From Clostridia bacterium (GTDB lineage Bacteria > Bacillota > Clostridia > Oscillospirales > CAG-272), in assembly GCA_017461365.1 (NCBI GenBank), contig JAFTYG010000076.1, positions 1 through 63,949 on the forward strand: DNA of 63,949 nt. The letters are read 5' to 3'. Positions 1 through 7,044 of this stretch are shown one piece after another (positions within the stretch are counted from its first letter, which is position 1; each line of letters starts with the position of its first letter). The notes beneath the pieces are model-generated. The model did no database searches and had not been told where the DNA came from. It saw nothing but the letters and a program-made list of their open reading frames with translations. A program made the translations under genes and the position numbers.

Positions 1-359
1 ACGTGTCGTCGGGTACGAAATTTGACGACCGTATCGCTGTTTACGGCTTCGGTATGGACGTGCACAACCGCACTGAGTCCGAGAGTGGAAACTTTAAAAT
101 AGAGATAGCCGAAAAATATTACATACCGTACAGAAGCCTTATCCCAAAGAAATGCAAAAATCTGCTTGTGGCGGGGAAAACACTTTCCTGTGAGTCTCAG
201 GCTGTCGGCGGTATGAGATGTATGCCTGCGGCGATGGCCATGGGACAGGCGGTGGGGATTGCGTGCGCTATGGCTGTGAACGGACGTATCGGAGTCCGTG
301 ATATAAACGTGGGAGAGCTTCAAAAGGAGCTTATACGCGAGGGAGCAATACTTAATTGA
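1..359 (+). CDS. FAD-dependent oxidoreductase, C-terminal part (cut by the left edge)
   Basis: The frame is open from the left edge and stops at TGA 357-359, so only about the last 119 residues are visible and the start lies outside. What remains fits the end of the FAD_oxidored family (single-FAD flavoproteins acting on small organic substrates): a KNLLVAGKTLSCE segment, then a small-residue run GGMRCMPAAMAMGQAVGIA that in such proteins lines the FAD site, then a helical tail ending REGAILN. The substrate cannot be told. The broken SDR gene 26 bases downstream suggests both once belonged to one oxidative catabolic locus; that is inference. Confidence 0.75.
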   Translation, partial: VSSGTKFDDRIAVYGFGMDVHNRTESESGNFKIEIAEKYYIPYRSLIPKKCKNLLVAGKTLSCESQAVGGMRCMPAAMAMGQAVGIACAMAVNGRIGVRDINVGELQKELIREGAILN

Positions 360-385
360 AATTTTATTGACAAGGAGCGATAACC

Positions 386-691
386 ATGGAATTCGAGGGA
401 AAAACAGCCCTTATTACGGGAGCTGCTGTTGGAATAGGACGCGCAACCGCTCTCTTGCTTGCCAAGGAGGTGACCTCCAAGGGTGTGCTTGTCAACGCAG
501 TCTCCCCGGGAAGCGTTTCATCCTCAGAAGAGTCCGATATAGATTTTACGTCTCCGTCCGAGCTCGCATTTATTGGCAGAACGGGAAGCGGCAGAGAGAA
601 CGCAGAGCTTATATGCTTCCTCGCTTCGGATAAGGCAAGCTATATCTCGGGACAGAACATACAGATAGACGGATGCAGAAAAAAGCAGTGA
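386..691 (+). pseudogene. Short-chain dehydrogenase/reductase remnant with a large in-frame internal deletion
   Basis: The 101 residues join the two ends of a classical SDR (family length about 250). The N-terminus keeps the Rossmann strand and cofactor loop (TGAAVGIGRA, residues 12-21). At residue 28 the sequence jumps to the second half: GVLVNAVSPGSV (the usual NxVxPG), then GRTGSGRENAELICFLASD and a terminal SYISGQNIQIDGC typical of SDR C-termini. Missing are the NNAG strand, the catalytic Ser and the YxxxK pair, so it cannot be an active reductase. SDRs often carry LAKE both after helix 1 and before the VNxVxPG strand, and the junction here is exactly LAKE, which suggests loss by recombination between two short repeats. 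Start codon ATG 386 has AAGGAGCG upstream. Confidence 0.8.
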
Positions 692-725
692 TATTTTTTA
701 TTGAATGCCGTTCTGTATAAAAAAC

Positions 726-762
726 AAAAAAGGAACTTTCGATAAACGAAAGTTCCTTTTTT
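726..762. terminator. Bidirectional intrinsic terminator after the SDR remnant
   Basis: A perfect inverted repeat (AAGGAACTTTCG / CGAAAGTTCCTT, loop ATAAA) is flanked by A-run on the left and T-run on the right. It can end transcription from the oxidoreductase/SDR side. Confidence 0.85.
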
Positions 763-792
763 ATGATGCGAGTAAAAGGACAAGTTGAACAT

Positions 793-920
793 GTTTCGCA
801 AGCGAAACGGTAAGGTTGTCTTGGCGGTCATAGACCGTCATTTGCTTTACAAACCGTCAAGCGTTGCCTTCACCGAGAACCCTCGGTCAGAACCTGACGG
901 TTGTGTCACTAAAATGACAC
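793..920. repeat. Intergenic cluster of inverted repeats
   Basis: The spacer between the SDR remnant and the first lipoprotein gene has no plausible gene but holds several hairpins: GTTTCGC/GCGAAAC (793-808), GGCGGTCA/TGACCGTC-like arms (823-840), AACCGTCA (852-859) pairing with TGACGGTT (895-902) around a nested ACCGAG/CTCGGT (872-887), and GTGTCA/TGACAC (903-920). It may be a terminator group for the lipoprotein operon arriving from the right or a worn repeat element. No second copy of the whole block was seen in this window. Confidence 0.5.
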
Positions 921-942
921 GTCTCCACACTCGGTAAACGGT

Positions 943-2178
943 TTAACCCTTACCACCATACAGATAATATCCAGAAATAATTTCTCCGCTGTATTTATCT
1001 ATCCATTCTCTTGTATATAAAACAGGCTGTCGACCGACAACTTTTTGAATGACTATAACGTAAATATGATCGGGAGCTACGGCATTGACATCGTGCACAA
1101 AACGATAGCCGTCTTCTTCATTATGTATATCTTCATCAAAAAATTTATTTTTGACAATTTCTATCGCTTCATCCACGGAAAGTACCTTGCCGTCCGTGTT
1201 GTATGTAGACGCTGTAATTTCTCCCGTAAAAGCATTCACCAATATTTGATCATGTGAATTGACGGAATACGGCGGTCTACATTCATCCCCCACCCCGGCA
1301 CCGTTTGAGCTCCATTCCACATTAAAAGCAAAGCGATAATGATCCGTGTCAGAATTCGGTGTATCGATCAACACGATTCTGACTGTCCAGATTGTTCCGG
1401 CAGAGACCTCTGTGCTACCGTCTTGGTTATCCCAATATTCGTTTGCTAAATTCCATGCTTGTTCCGCGGTTATTGGATAGAGAGGCGTCAGCTCAAATTG
1501 AGAAAATTTCATTCTTTCGTAGCGTATGTTATTACGGTAAGTATCATATTCATCTCCCGTAACAGCCTCTCCCTCTACGAAATGTTCATATTTTGTGGGA
1601 TTTTTGGAATATTTAAGGCTGTAGATGGATCTTATGTTTAACGTTTCTCCGTCAAAGATGATTTTATTCAGTCCGCACTTCCATCCCTCTGCTTCAGAAG
1701 AATCATACCAATGAAAAGTTCCGTCTGTATTAAATTTAGAAAAATCACCGATATTCAAACAATAACTGTACACCTTACCGTTATGGTACCGTAAAATGAT
1801 ATATTCATGGTTGGGAGATTTAATAACGTATTCGTTGACGCCATCTTGATCCACATCCAGTATAGCTTTTGTGAGTAATTTACACTCATCTAACATTATG
1901 TTATCACTTGGAAAATGGCAGGCTTTCAATTTTATCTCACCTAAGCGCTCGTCAAAAACGCATATTTCATCGTTGATCACCGATTCGTACATTTTCATAG
2001 CTATCTCAGCTTCGGAGGCGGGCGGAGTAACATTATCATCGTTTACGTTATCATTATTTAAATCGGACGAGCCGCTATTTTCGTTTGACAATAGATCATT
2101 TTGATTTTCGTTTAATTCACACGAAAACAGAGAAAGTATCATTATCAAGCAAAGCAAAAGAGCAATAAGTTTTTTCAT
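943..2178 (-). CDS. Putative secreted lipoprotein, paralogue of the next gene upstream
   Basis: A 411-residue protein with a lipoprotein signal peptide: KK at the start, hydrophobic core, lipobox LFSC with the lipidated Cys at residue 20, then an Asn/Asp/Ser-rich linker to about residue 53. A calcium-loop-like DVDQDGVNEYVI lies at 108-119. The rest looks like beta-rich extracellular domains with no known catalytic motif; the C-terminal quarter (DEAIEIVKNKFF) resembles PepSY-type segments, but weakly. It is expected to sit on the outer face of the membrane. RBS AAGGAGA precedes ATG 2178. It lies 58 bases behind a paralogue with the same signal, linker and DxDxDGxNEYVI motif, so the two are a tandem duplication and probably one transcript. 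Function unknown. Confidence 0.75.
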   Translation of the reverse strand: MKKLIALLLCLIMILSLFSCELNENQNDLLSNENSGSSDLNNDNVNDDNVTPPASEAEIAMKMYESVINDEICVFDERLGEIKLKACHFPSDNIMLDECKLLTKAILDVDQDGVNEYVIKSPNHEYIILRYHNGKVYSYCLNIGDFSKFNTDGTFHWYDSSEAEGWKCGLNKIIFDGETLNIRSIYSLKYSKNPTKYEHFVEGEAVTGDEYDTYRNNIRYERMKFSQFELTPLYPITAEQAWNLANEYWDNQDGSTEVSAGTIWTVRIVLIDTPNSDTDHYRFAFNVEWSSNGAGVGDECRPPYSVNSHDQILVNAFTGEITASTYNTDGKVLSVDEAIEIVKNKFFDEDIHNEEDGYRFVHDVNAVAPDHIYVIVIQKVVGRQPVLYTREWIDKYSGEIISGYYLYGGKG

Positions 2179-2236
2179 TAAAATCTCCTTAAATCTTTAT
2201 TGACGGTAGTGATACATCGTCACCTTGGTGAAAGGA

Positions 2237-3247
2237 TTATCCCTTTCCGTCGGGAATGGGATCTACATACTCCCGACACTCACCGGTTATGGCATTTATG
2301 CGTAAGTTTTCGAGTATATATATAGGCTCAGAAGATGATACTTGCCAACCGTCAAACCAGTGATGGTAATGAAACTCTTGCAGTTCTGCGCAGTAATATT
2401 CATCGTCCTCAGAGGGCTTCTCGGTTATGACAACTTTGTAAACGATCGTTGTTCCTGCCGCACCTTCCCGACGCTCATCAATATTTCCTAAATAATCATC
2501 AGCAATTTTCCAAGCCATCTCGGTATTTATAGGATATTGACACGAAACGTCAAAAGGCGTAAATTGAGCCCACGTTTTGCGGTTGTTAGTATAATATCCC
2601 AGATATTCTTCCCGTGTTACCTGACGGTCCTCAAGGTAATATTCCGATGCATATTCCGCATATTTAAAAACATCTTTTAACCTGTAAATTTCCTTAATGA
2701 CCGCAAAAGAACTATCAAAGGTTATTCTATTTAAGCCAATTGTTTTTGCATCATTTGTTGAATCGCTATCAGTGGAGTACCAATAAAATGTTCCATCCGT
2801 GTTTAATCTGTAAAGACTCTTTGAATCAAAGCTATAACTGTAAATATTGCCGTCATAGTAACGCAGAATAATATGATCTCTTTGGGGTGATTGTATAACG
2901 TATTCATTGATTCCGTCGCCGTCCATATCCAATATTGCCTTATTGATAAACTCACATTCTCCAACGGTCACGTTATTGGTAAGAAATCGGCAGTCACTTA
3001 AGCTGATCTCTCCCAGTTGCTCGTCAAAAACGCACGTTTCCCCTTTGATTACAGCTTCGTACATTTCCATAGCGATCTCTGCTTCGGAGGGCTGCGGAGC
3101 GATATTATCGTTTGTGGTATCGTCATTTATATCGGTTGAGTCGCTATTTTCGTTTGACGATAGATCATTTTGATTTTGATCGGATTTACATGAAAACAGC
3201 GAAAGTATCATTATAAAGCAAAGCAAAAGCGCAATATATTTTTTCAT
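2237..3247 (-). CDS. Putative secreted lipoprotein, tandem paralogue
   Basis: 336 residues from ATG 3247, chosen because GGAG sits eight bases upstream and the product then begins with a clean lipoprotein signal (lipobox LFSC, Cys20); a longer frame upstream would bury the signal and cross the promoter. After an N/S/D/T linker the order matches its neighbour at 943-2178: AEIAMEMYEAVI, CVFDEQLGEI, then DMDGDGINEYVI, an EF-hand-like acidic loop. The C-terminus is shorter than in the paralogue and ends in a region with INAITGE. No enzyme motif is visible. First gene of a two-gene lipoprotein operon; function not recognised. Confidence 0.75.
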   Translation of the reverse strand: MKKYIALLLCFIMILSLFSCKSDQNQNDLSSNENSDSTDINDDTTNDNIAPQPSEAEIAMEMYEAVIKGETCVFDEQLGEISLSDCRFLTNNVTVGECEFINKAILDMDGDGINEYVIQSPQRDHIILRYYDGNIYSYSFDSKSLYRLNTDGTFYWYSTDSDSTNDAKTIGLNRITFDSSFAVIKEIYRLKDVFKYAEYASEYYLEDRQVTREEYLGYYTNNRKTWAQFTPFDVSCQYPINTEMAWKIADDYLGNIDERREGAAGTTIVYKVVITEKPSEDDEYYCAELQEFHYHHWFDGWQVSSSEPIYILENLRINAITGECREYVDPIPDGKG

Positions 3248-3278
3248 TTCTGATCTCCAAATTTGTGTCGGTAAAATC

Positions 3279-3307
3279 AGTATAACATACCAAAAAACGC
3301 CTGTCAA
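3279..3307 (-). promoter_or_regulatory. Sigma-A type promoter for the lipoprotein pair
   Basis: On the minus strand TTGACA (3307-3302), a 17-base spacer and TATACT (3284-3279). It lies about 30 bases ahead of the ATG at 3247. Confidence 0.7.
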
Positions 3308-3401
3308 TACGGTGGGGGAAAGTTTTTTTAAAAGGCACTTTTTTTCGCTAAGGTGGTGAAAAAAACCAAAAATGAGAAATATTTACTATAGAATTTAATA
3401 C

Positions 3402-3552
3402 AAATCAAGGCGTAAGCCTTGCATATCCCTTCGGGGAATGACGGGCTACGCCCTTATTGCATCAAGCAGCATAAATACACCTTCGGTGATGATATGCACG
3501 CCAAAGCGTGGTGATATACGCCTTCGGCGGTGATATGCCAAGCCTGTGATTT
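3402..3552. repeat. MITE-like intergenic repeat beside tRNA-Arg
   Basis: About 150 bases bounded by imperfect inverted ends (AAATCAAGGC...CTTGCATATC on the left, GATATGCCAAGCCTGTGATTT on the right). Inside are degenerate repeats of a GGTGATATRC unit mixed with small hairpins (GCGTAAGC, CCTTCGG, CGCCTTCGGCGG). No ORF with a ribosome-binding site is present. With 3308-3401, which is A/T-rich and shows nothing, this accounts for the gap between the lipoprotein promoter and the tRNA. Confidence 0.55.
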
Positions 3553-3555
3553 GGA

Positions 3556-3590
3556 TAAAAAAATTCCTCGGAATAATCCGAGGAATTTTT
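3556..3590 (-). terminator. Intrinsic terminator of tRNA-Arg
   Basis: Inverted repeat AATTCCTCGG / CCGAGGAATT (3562-3587) directly follows the tRNA 3' end on the minus strand and is followed by a run of U. Confidence 0.85.
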
Positions 3591-3667
3591 TGGCACGGCG
3601 TAAGGGATTCGAACCCCCGACCTTTTGGTTCGTAGCCAAACACTCTATCCAGCTGAGCTAACGCCGC
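3591..3667 (-). tRNA. tRNA-Arg (anticodon ACG)
   Basis: A complete 77-base cloverleaf can be folded: acceptor GCGGCGT with ACGCCGT, D arm GCTC...GAGT, anticodon stem TTTGG/CCAAA with loop CTACGAA giving anticodon ACG (read as ICG), T arm with TTCGAAT, discriminator G and an encoded CCA. It reads CGN arginine codons after A34 deamination. It stands alone, with its own terminator, on the minus strand. Confidence 0.95.
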
Positions 3668-3772
3668 ATACGCTCTTTCGTGCGTACCCGTATATTATAC
3701 CACAAAAAATTTTTTTGTCAAGGGCTTTTTGAAAAATATTTTATTTTTATTATAAATTATCTTTGTTTAATA

Positions 3773-3801
3773 TTGAAAAAATTCGAGTAGTGTGATATAA
3801 T
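3773..3801 (+). promoter_or_regulatory. Promoter for the PAP2-GDPD pair
   Basis: TTGAAA (3773-3778), 17-base spacer, TATAAT (3796-3801) with an extended -10 TGA just before it. Confidence 0.75.
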
Positions 3802-3883
3802 AAGTAAAAATGCTGCTGTTTAGGTAACATTCGAATTGGAGTTGCCTGAATGGCTACGTATAATATAAAAAGCGAGGATGTTT

Positions 3884-4576
3884 ATGGAGCTTACAGCGGT
3901 AGCCGAATGGCTTAATACAACTTTTGCGGGCTTTGACTATTCCATACTTGAATTTTACCATAATATAGCCCTGAGTGCGAATTTTATCGTTGAACCTATA
4001 ATGGATTTTTTCAGTATTATAGGAGATAACGGATATTTCAGCTTTCTTCTTGCGTTTGTTCTGATGCTCTTTAAAAAAACGCGAAAGGCAGGCGTGTGCG
4101 TTCTTTTCTCGATAGGCTTTGGAGCGCTTATTACAAACATTACCTTAAAGGAGCTTATAGCGCGTCCGCGTCCCTTTCAGAGCGGAGTTACGGAATTTTA
4201 TGAGTGGTGGTGTTACTCGGGTGCGTCTGAGGTCAGCGAATTTTCTTTTCCGTCAGGTCACGTAACGGCGGCAATGGCGTCTATGACGGGACTCTGCCTG
4301 TCGGTGAAGGGAAAGTGGAGATGGCTCATAGCTCCTGCGTCGGTCTACGTTGTGATAATGATGGCGGCAAGAAACTACCTTATGGTACATTACCCCACTG
4401 ACGTTATTGCGGGCGTTATCGTCGGAGCGGTCGGCGCTGTGGCGGCGTTCTTTACGGTAAAGGGAATATTCGCGCTTGTCACAAAATATTCTGACAAGAA
4501 GTTTTTTGCGTTCGTATTGAATTTTGATATTAAAGACCTGTTCGTAAAGAAGCGGTCTGAAATGAAGGGAGAATAA
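3884..4576 (+). CDS. PAP2-family membrane phosphatase
   Basis: A 230-residue integral membrane protein with the three PAP2 active-site motifs: KELIARPRP (Kx6RP type), FSFPSGHVTA (PSGH) and ARNYLMVHYPTD (Rx5Hx3D; the usual Ser before the Arg is Ala). Such enzymes remove phosphate from lipid phosphates such as phosphatidate or undecaprenyl pyrophosphate on the outer face of the membrane. About six hydrophobic segments are visible. The start at 3884 is preferred over ATG 3878 because GAGG then has a proper six-base spacing. The glycerophosphodiesterase gene begins three bases after its stop, which points to lipid turnover, but the exact substrate is unknown. Confidence 0.88.
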   Translation: MELTAVAEWLNTTFAGFDYSILEFYHNIALSANFIVEPIMDFFSIIGDNGYFSFLLAFVLMLFKKTRKAGVCVLFSIGFGALITNITLKELIARPRPFQSGVTEFYEWWCYSGASEVSEFSFPSGHVTAAMASMTGLCLSVKGKWRWLIAPASVYVVIMMAARNYLMVHYPTDVIAGVIVGAVGAVAAFFTVKGIFALVTKYSDKKFFAFVLNFDIKDLFVKKRSEMKGE

Positions 4577-4579
4577 ATT

Positions 4580-5317
4580 ATGAAAAAAATAGTTGTTGAG
4601 GGACACAGAGGATATTGCGCAAAATATCCCGAAAATACGCTTATTTCCTATGCGGCTGCAATGGATCTCGGAGTTGACGCGTTCGAATTCGACGTGTGGC
4701 TCACATCGGACAAGGTGCCTGTGCTTATGCACGACGGAAACGCGCTCCGCACCTGTGGCGTGGACGTTCACGTAAGAGACCTGACGCTTGAAGAAGTAAA
4801 GAAGCTTGACGCGTGCTATGAGGCGAAGTTCGGAGATCAGTACAAGAACATGGATATTCGTGTGCCTACTCTTGAGGAGACTCTCGCTCTCGCGGCAGAG
4901 AAGCGCCCCGATATTTGGTACGGAGTTGAGATAAAGGAATACACTGAGGAGACTGTTGATCTTACTATGGAGCTCCTCAACAAGTACGGCGTGTTCGACC
5001 GTTGCTATTTCTACGCCTTTGACGGAAATACGCTCAAATACATAAAGGAAAAGTATAACGGACGCACAATGGGATACCCCGACGTGGCAATGAAGGTGAT
5101 GATAGAGAACGGCTACGATTACTACGACGAGATAGGACTTTCGATGAAGTTTGTCCGCTCCGAACTCTGCCCATTCTACGTGGCAAAGAGAATGCCCGTT
5201 CATATGTACTGCGCGGATACCGAGGAGGACGTGCGCCTTTGTATTGAGAAGGGCGCAGATCTTATCACGGCAAACGATCCCGTACCGCTTATGAGAGTTC
5301 TCGGCAGGATAGAATAA
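4580..5317 (+). CDS. Glycerophosphodiester phosphodiesterase (GDPD family)
   Basis: 245 residues with the GDPD TIM-barrel signature: GHRGYCAKYPENT at 8-20 (catalytic His, Arg and the ENT motif), FEFDVWLTSD with the Ca/Mg-binding acidic residues, and LMHDGN with the second catalytic His. It hydrolyses glycerophosphodiesters (from deacylated phospholipids) to glycerol-3-phosphate and an alcohol. There is no signal peptide, so it should act in the cytoplasm, like UgpQ. It is translationally coupled to the PAP2 gene (3-base gap, GGGAG before ATG), and the downstream end lacks an obvious T-run hairpin before the mgtE promoter. Confidence 0.9.
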   Translation: MKKIVVEGHRGYCAKYPENTLISYAAAMDLGVDAFEFDVWLTSDKVPVLMHDGNALRTCGVDVHVRDLTLEEVKKLDACYEAKFGDQYKNMDIRVPTLEETLALAAEKRPDIWYGVEIKEYTEETVDLTMELLNKYGVFDRCYFYAFDGNTLKYIKEKYNGRTMGYPDVAMKVMIENGYDYYDEIGLSMKFVRSELCPFYVAKRMPVHMYCADTEEDVRLCIEKGADLITANDPVPLMRVLGRIE

Positions 5318-5337
5318 AATTTTTTATTGGAAAAATA

Positions 5338-5366
5338 TTGATTTTTTTGCTGATCTGTGATATACT
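5338..5366 (+). promoter_or_regulatory. Promoter of the mgtE leader
   Basis: TTGATT (5338-5343), 17-base spacer, TATACT (5361-5366) with extended-10 TGA. Transcription would begin near 5373, giving a leader of about 220 bases before mgtE. Confidence 0.7.
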
Positions 5367-5426
5367 ATTAAAAGGCGTTACGGACGCTTAAAAATATAAC
5401 GAATAAAATGAAAGAGGGGTGACGAG

Positions 5427-5537
5427 ATGAACGCGGACAGTAATGGGCACGGGTGTTTCTTATGCGATTTTACTGTAATTCAATACATACGGAAAGGGCG
5501 TTTATCCGCACCCTGTCTTTTGTCGAGCTGTAATTAA
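5427..5537 (+). CDS. Possible 36-residue leader peptide ahead of mgtE
   Basis: An ORF of 36 codons starts at ATG 5427 behind AAAGAGGGGTGACGAG, a strong ribosome-binding site, and ends at TAA 5535. It is cysteine-rich (four Cys) and contains HGCFLCDF and a late APCLLSSC. It lies between the promoter and the terminator that precedes mgtE, the arrangement of a translated attenuator leader. I recognise no known leader peptide; a 36-codon frame could arise by chance, but the RBS and the position make it worth listing. Confidence 0.45.
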   Translation: MNADSNGHGCFLCDFTVIQYIRKGRLSAPCLLSSCN

Positions 5538-5565
5538 AATACAGTTCTGCTTTTGGCGCGCAAAA

Positions 5566-5593
5566 ATCCCTTTCCGAGGAAAGGGGTTTTTTT
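5566..5593 (+). terminator. Intrinsic terminator / attenuator immediately before mgtE
   Basis: CCCTTTCC pairs with GGAAAGGG around a tight loop and is followed by seven T (5587-5593). The ATG of mgtE is at 5595, and its only Shine-Dalgarno (AAAGGGG) is the 3' arm of this stem, so the same bases would serve termination and translation control. Upstream, ACGGGTG can pair with CGCACCC and GGACAG with CTGTC, giving the leader alternative structure. Confidence 0.75.
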
Positions 5594-5594
5594 A

Positions 5595-7001
5595 ATGGAA
5601 AACAAGGATATTTACGAAGCAGAGGGAAGAGACTACCGCGCCGATATATTGGATATTATACGGAGCGACAAGGAAGACGACGAAATAAAGCTGTTGCTTG
5701 AGGACTACCACGATTACGATATTGCGTCTGTCCTTGAAGAGCTGACCACGGAGGAAAATGACAGACTTTTTCGTATTCTCGGTAACGAGGGTATGTCGGA
5801 TGTCGTGCCTTTTCTTGAGGATGCGGGAGAATATCTCTCGGAGCTTGACGCCGAAGATGCGGCTGACATTATCGAGCAGATGGATGCCGACGAGGCTCTC
5901 GAGGTGCTTGACGACCTTGACGAGGACGTAAGGCAGGAGGTCCTCGAGCGTATAGAGGACGATGAGATAAAAGAGGATATCGAGCTACTCGACTCTTACG
6001 GAGATGATGAATTCGGAAGCAGGATGAGCACGAATTACATCGTTATCCGACGTGATCTCAGCGTAAAGACGGCTATGAAAACGCTTATTGCAGAGGCGGC
6101 GGAGAACGACAACATATATACAATATTCGTTGCAAACGAGGACGGCAGCTTTTACGGAGCTATCGACCTCAAGGAGCTTATCGTTGCAAGAAGCGATACG
6201 CCTCTGGAGGATCTGATATATACGAACTTCCCGTACGTGTACGACAAGGACAGCATTTCCGAAAATATCGAGCGCTTGCGCGGATATTCGGAGGATCTGA
6301 TACCTGTTCTTTCATCGGAGAACGGAATACTGCTCGGTGTTATCACCGCCATAGACATTACCGAGATCGTGGACGAGGAGTTCGGAGACGACTACGCAAA
6401 GCTGGCGGCGCTTTCCTCTGAGGAGGAAAAGGATGAAACGCTTTTCAAGAGTATGAAAAAGAGAGTTCCGTGGCTTATCGCGCTTCTCTTTATGGGACTC
6501 GGCGTTTCGGCTGTAGTGGGACTTTTTGAAAGTGTGGTCGACGAGCTGCCGATGATAGTCGCGTTTCAATCGCTCATTCTCGGAATGGCGGGTAACGTCG
6601 GAACGCAGTCGCTTGCTGTCACCGTCAGAGCGCTTGGAGCGGATGAGGCTCTCGGCTTCAAGAAGCAATTCTTCATAATCGTCAAGGAGACGCGCGTGGC
6701 TCTGCTCAACGGCTTGGTGCTTGGAGTATTCTCATTTGTTATAGTCGGGGCGTACCTTTTGCTGTTCGGCGGATACGGAGCATCTGTGGCGTTTGCTACC
6801 GCAGGCTGTGTTGGCGCGGCGCTTATGTTTGCTATGGCAATATCGGGCTTTACGGGCGCGGCGATACCTATGTGCTTCTACCGCCTCGGAATAGATCCCG
6901 CTGTTGCGTCGGGACCGCTTATAACTACCGTAAACGACCTTGTGGCGGTCGTAAGCTACTACGGACTTGCATGGGCGCTGTTGCTCAATTTCGGAAGATA
7001 A
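5595..7001 (+). CDS. mgtE: Magnesium transporter MgtE
   Basis: 468 residues with the full MgtE order: an acidic helical N domain (about 15-130), a CBS pair (about 135-255, ending VITAIDITEIVDEE) and a membrane domain of five helices from about 295, with the MAGNVGTQSLAVTVRALG pore segment. MgtE is a Mg2+-gated channel for Mg2+ uptake in the inner membrane; the acidic N and CBS domains sense internal Mg2+. ATG 5595 was chosen over an upstream in-frame ATG at 5553 because the latter lies inside the terminator stem region and lacks an RBS. Expression is likely controlled by the leader and terminator just upstream. Confidence 0.95.
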   Translation: MENKDIYEAEGRDYRADILDIIRSDKEDDEIKLLLEDYHDYDIASVLEELTTEENDRLFRILGNEGMSDVVPFLEDAGEYLSELDAEDAADIIEQMDADEALEVLDDLDEDVRQEVLERIEDDEIKEDIELLDSYGDDEFGSRMSTNYIVIRRDLSVKTAMKTLIAEAAENDNIYTIFVANEDGSFYGAIDLKELIVARSDTPLEDLIYTNFPYVYDKDSISENIERLRGYSEDLIPVLSSENGILLGVITAIDITEIVDEEFGDDYAKLAALSSEEEKDETLFKSMKKRVPWLIALLFMGLGVSAVVGLFESVVDELPMIVAFQSLILGMAGNVGTQSLAVTVRALGADEALGFKKQFFIIVKETRVALLNGLVLGVFSFVIVGAYLLLFGGYGASVAFATAGCVGAALMFAMAISGFTGAAIPMCFYRLGIDPAVASGPLITTVNDLVAVVSYYGLAWALLLNFGR

Positions 7002-7007
7002 ATAAAG

Positions 7008-7034
7008 CACCTCGGTCATTATCGACCGAGGTGT
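7008..7034. terminator. Terminator between mgtE and the convergent nucleotidyltransferase
   Basis: CACCTCGGTC / GACCGAGGTG with a short loop, between two converging genes; only a weak T-rich tail (TTCTATATTT). Confidence 0.75.
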
Positions 7035-7044
7035 TCTATATTTA

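Noticed and set aside
5373-5594. M-box Mg riboswitch ahead of mgtE
   Set aside because: I do not find the conserved GUUAGGUGAGGCUCC-type segment or the rest of its core; kept only as an unassigned leader.
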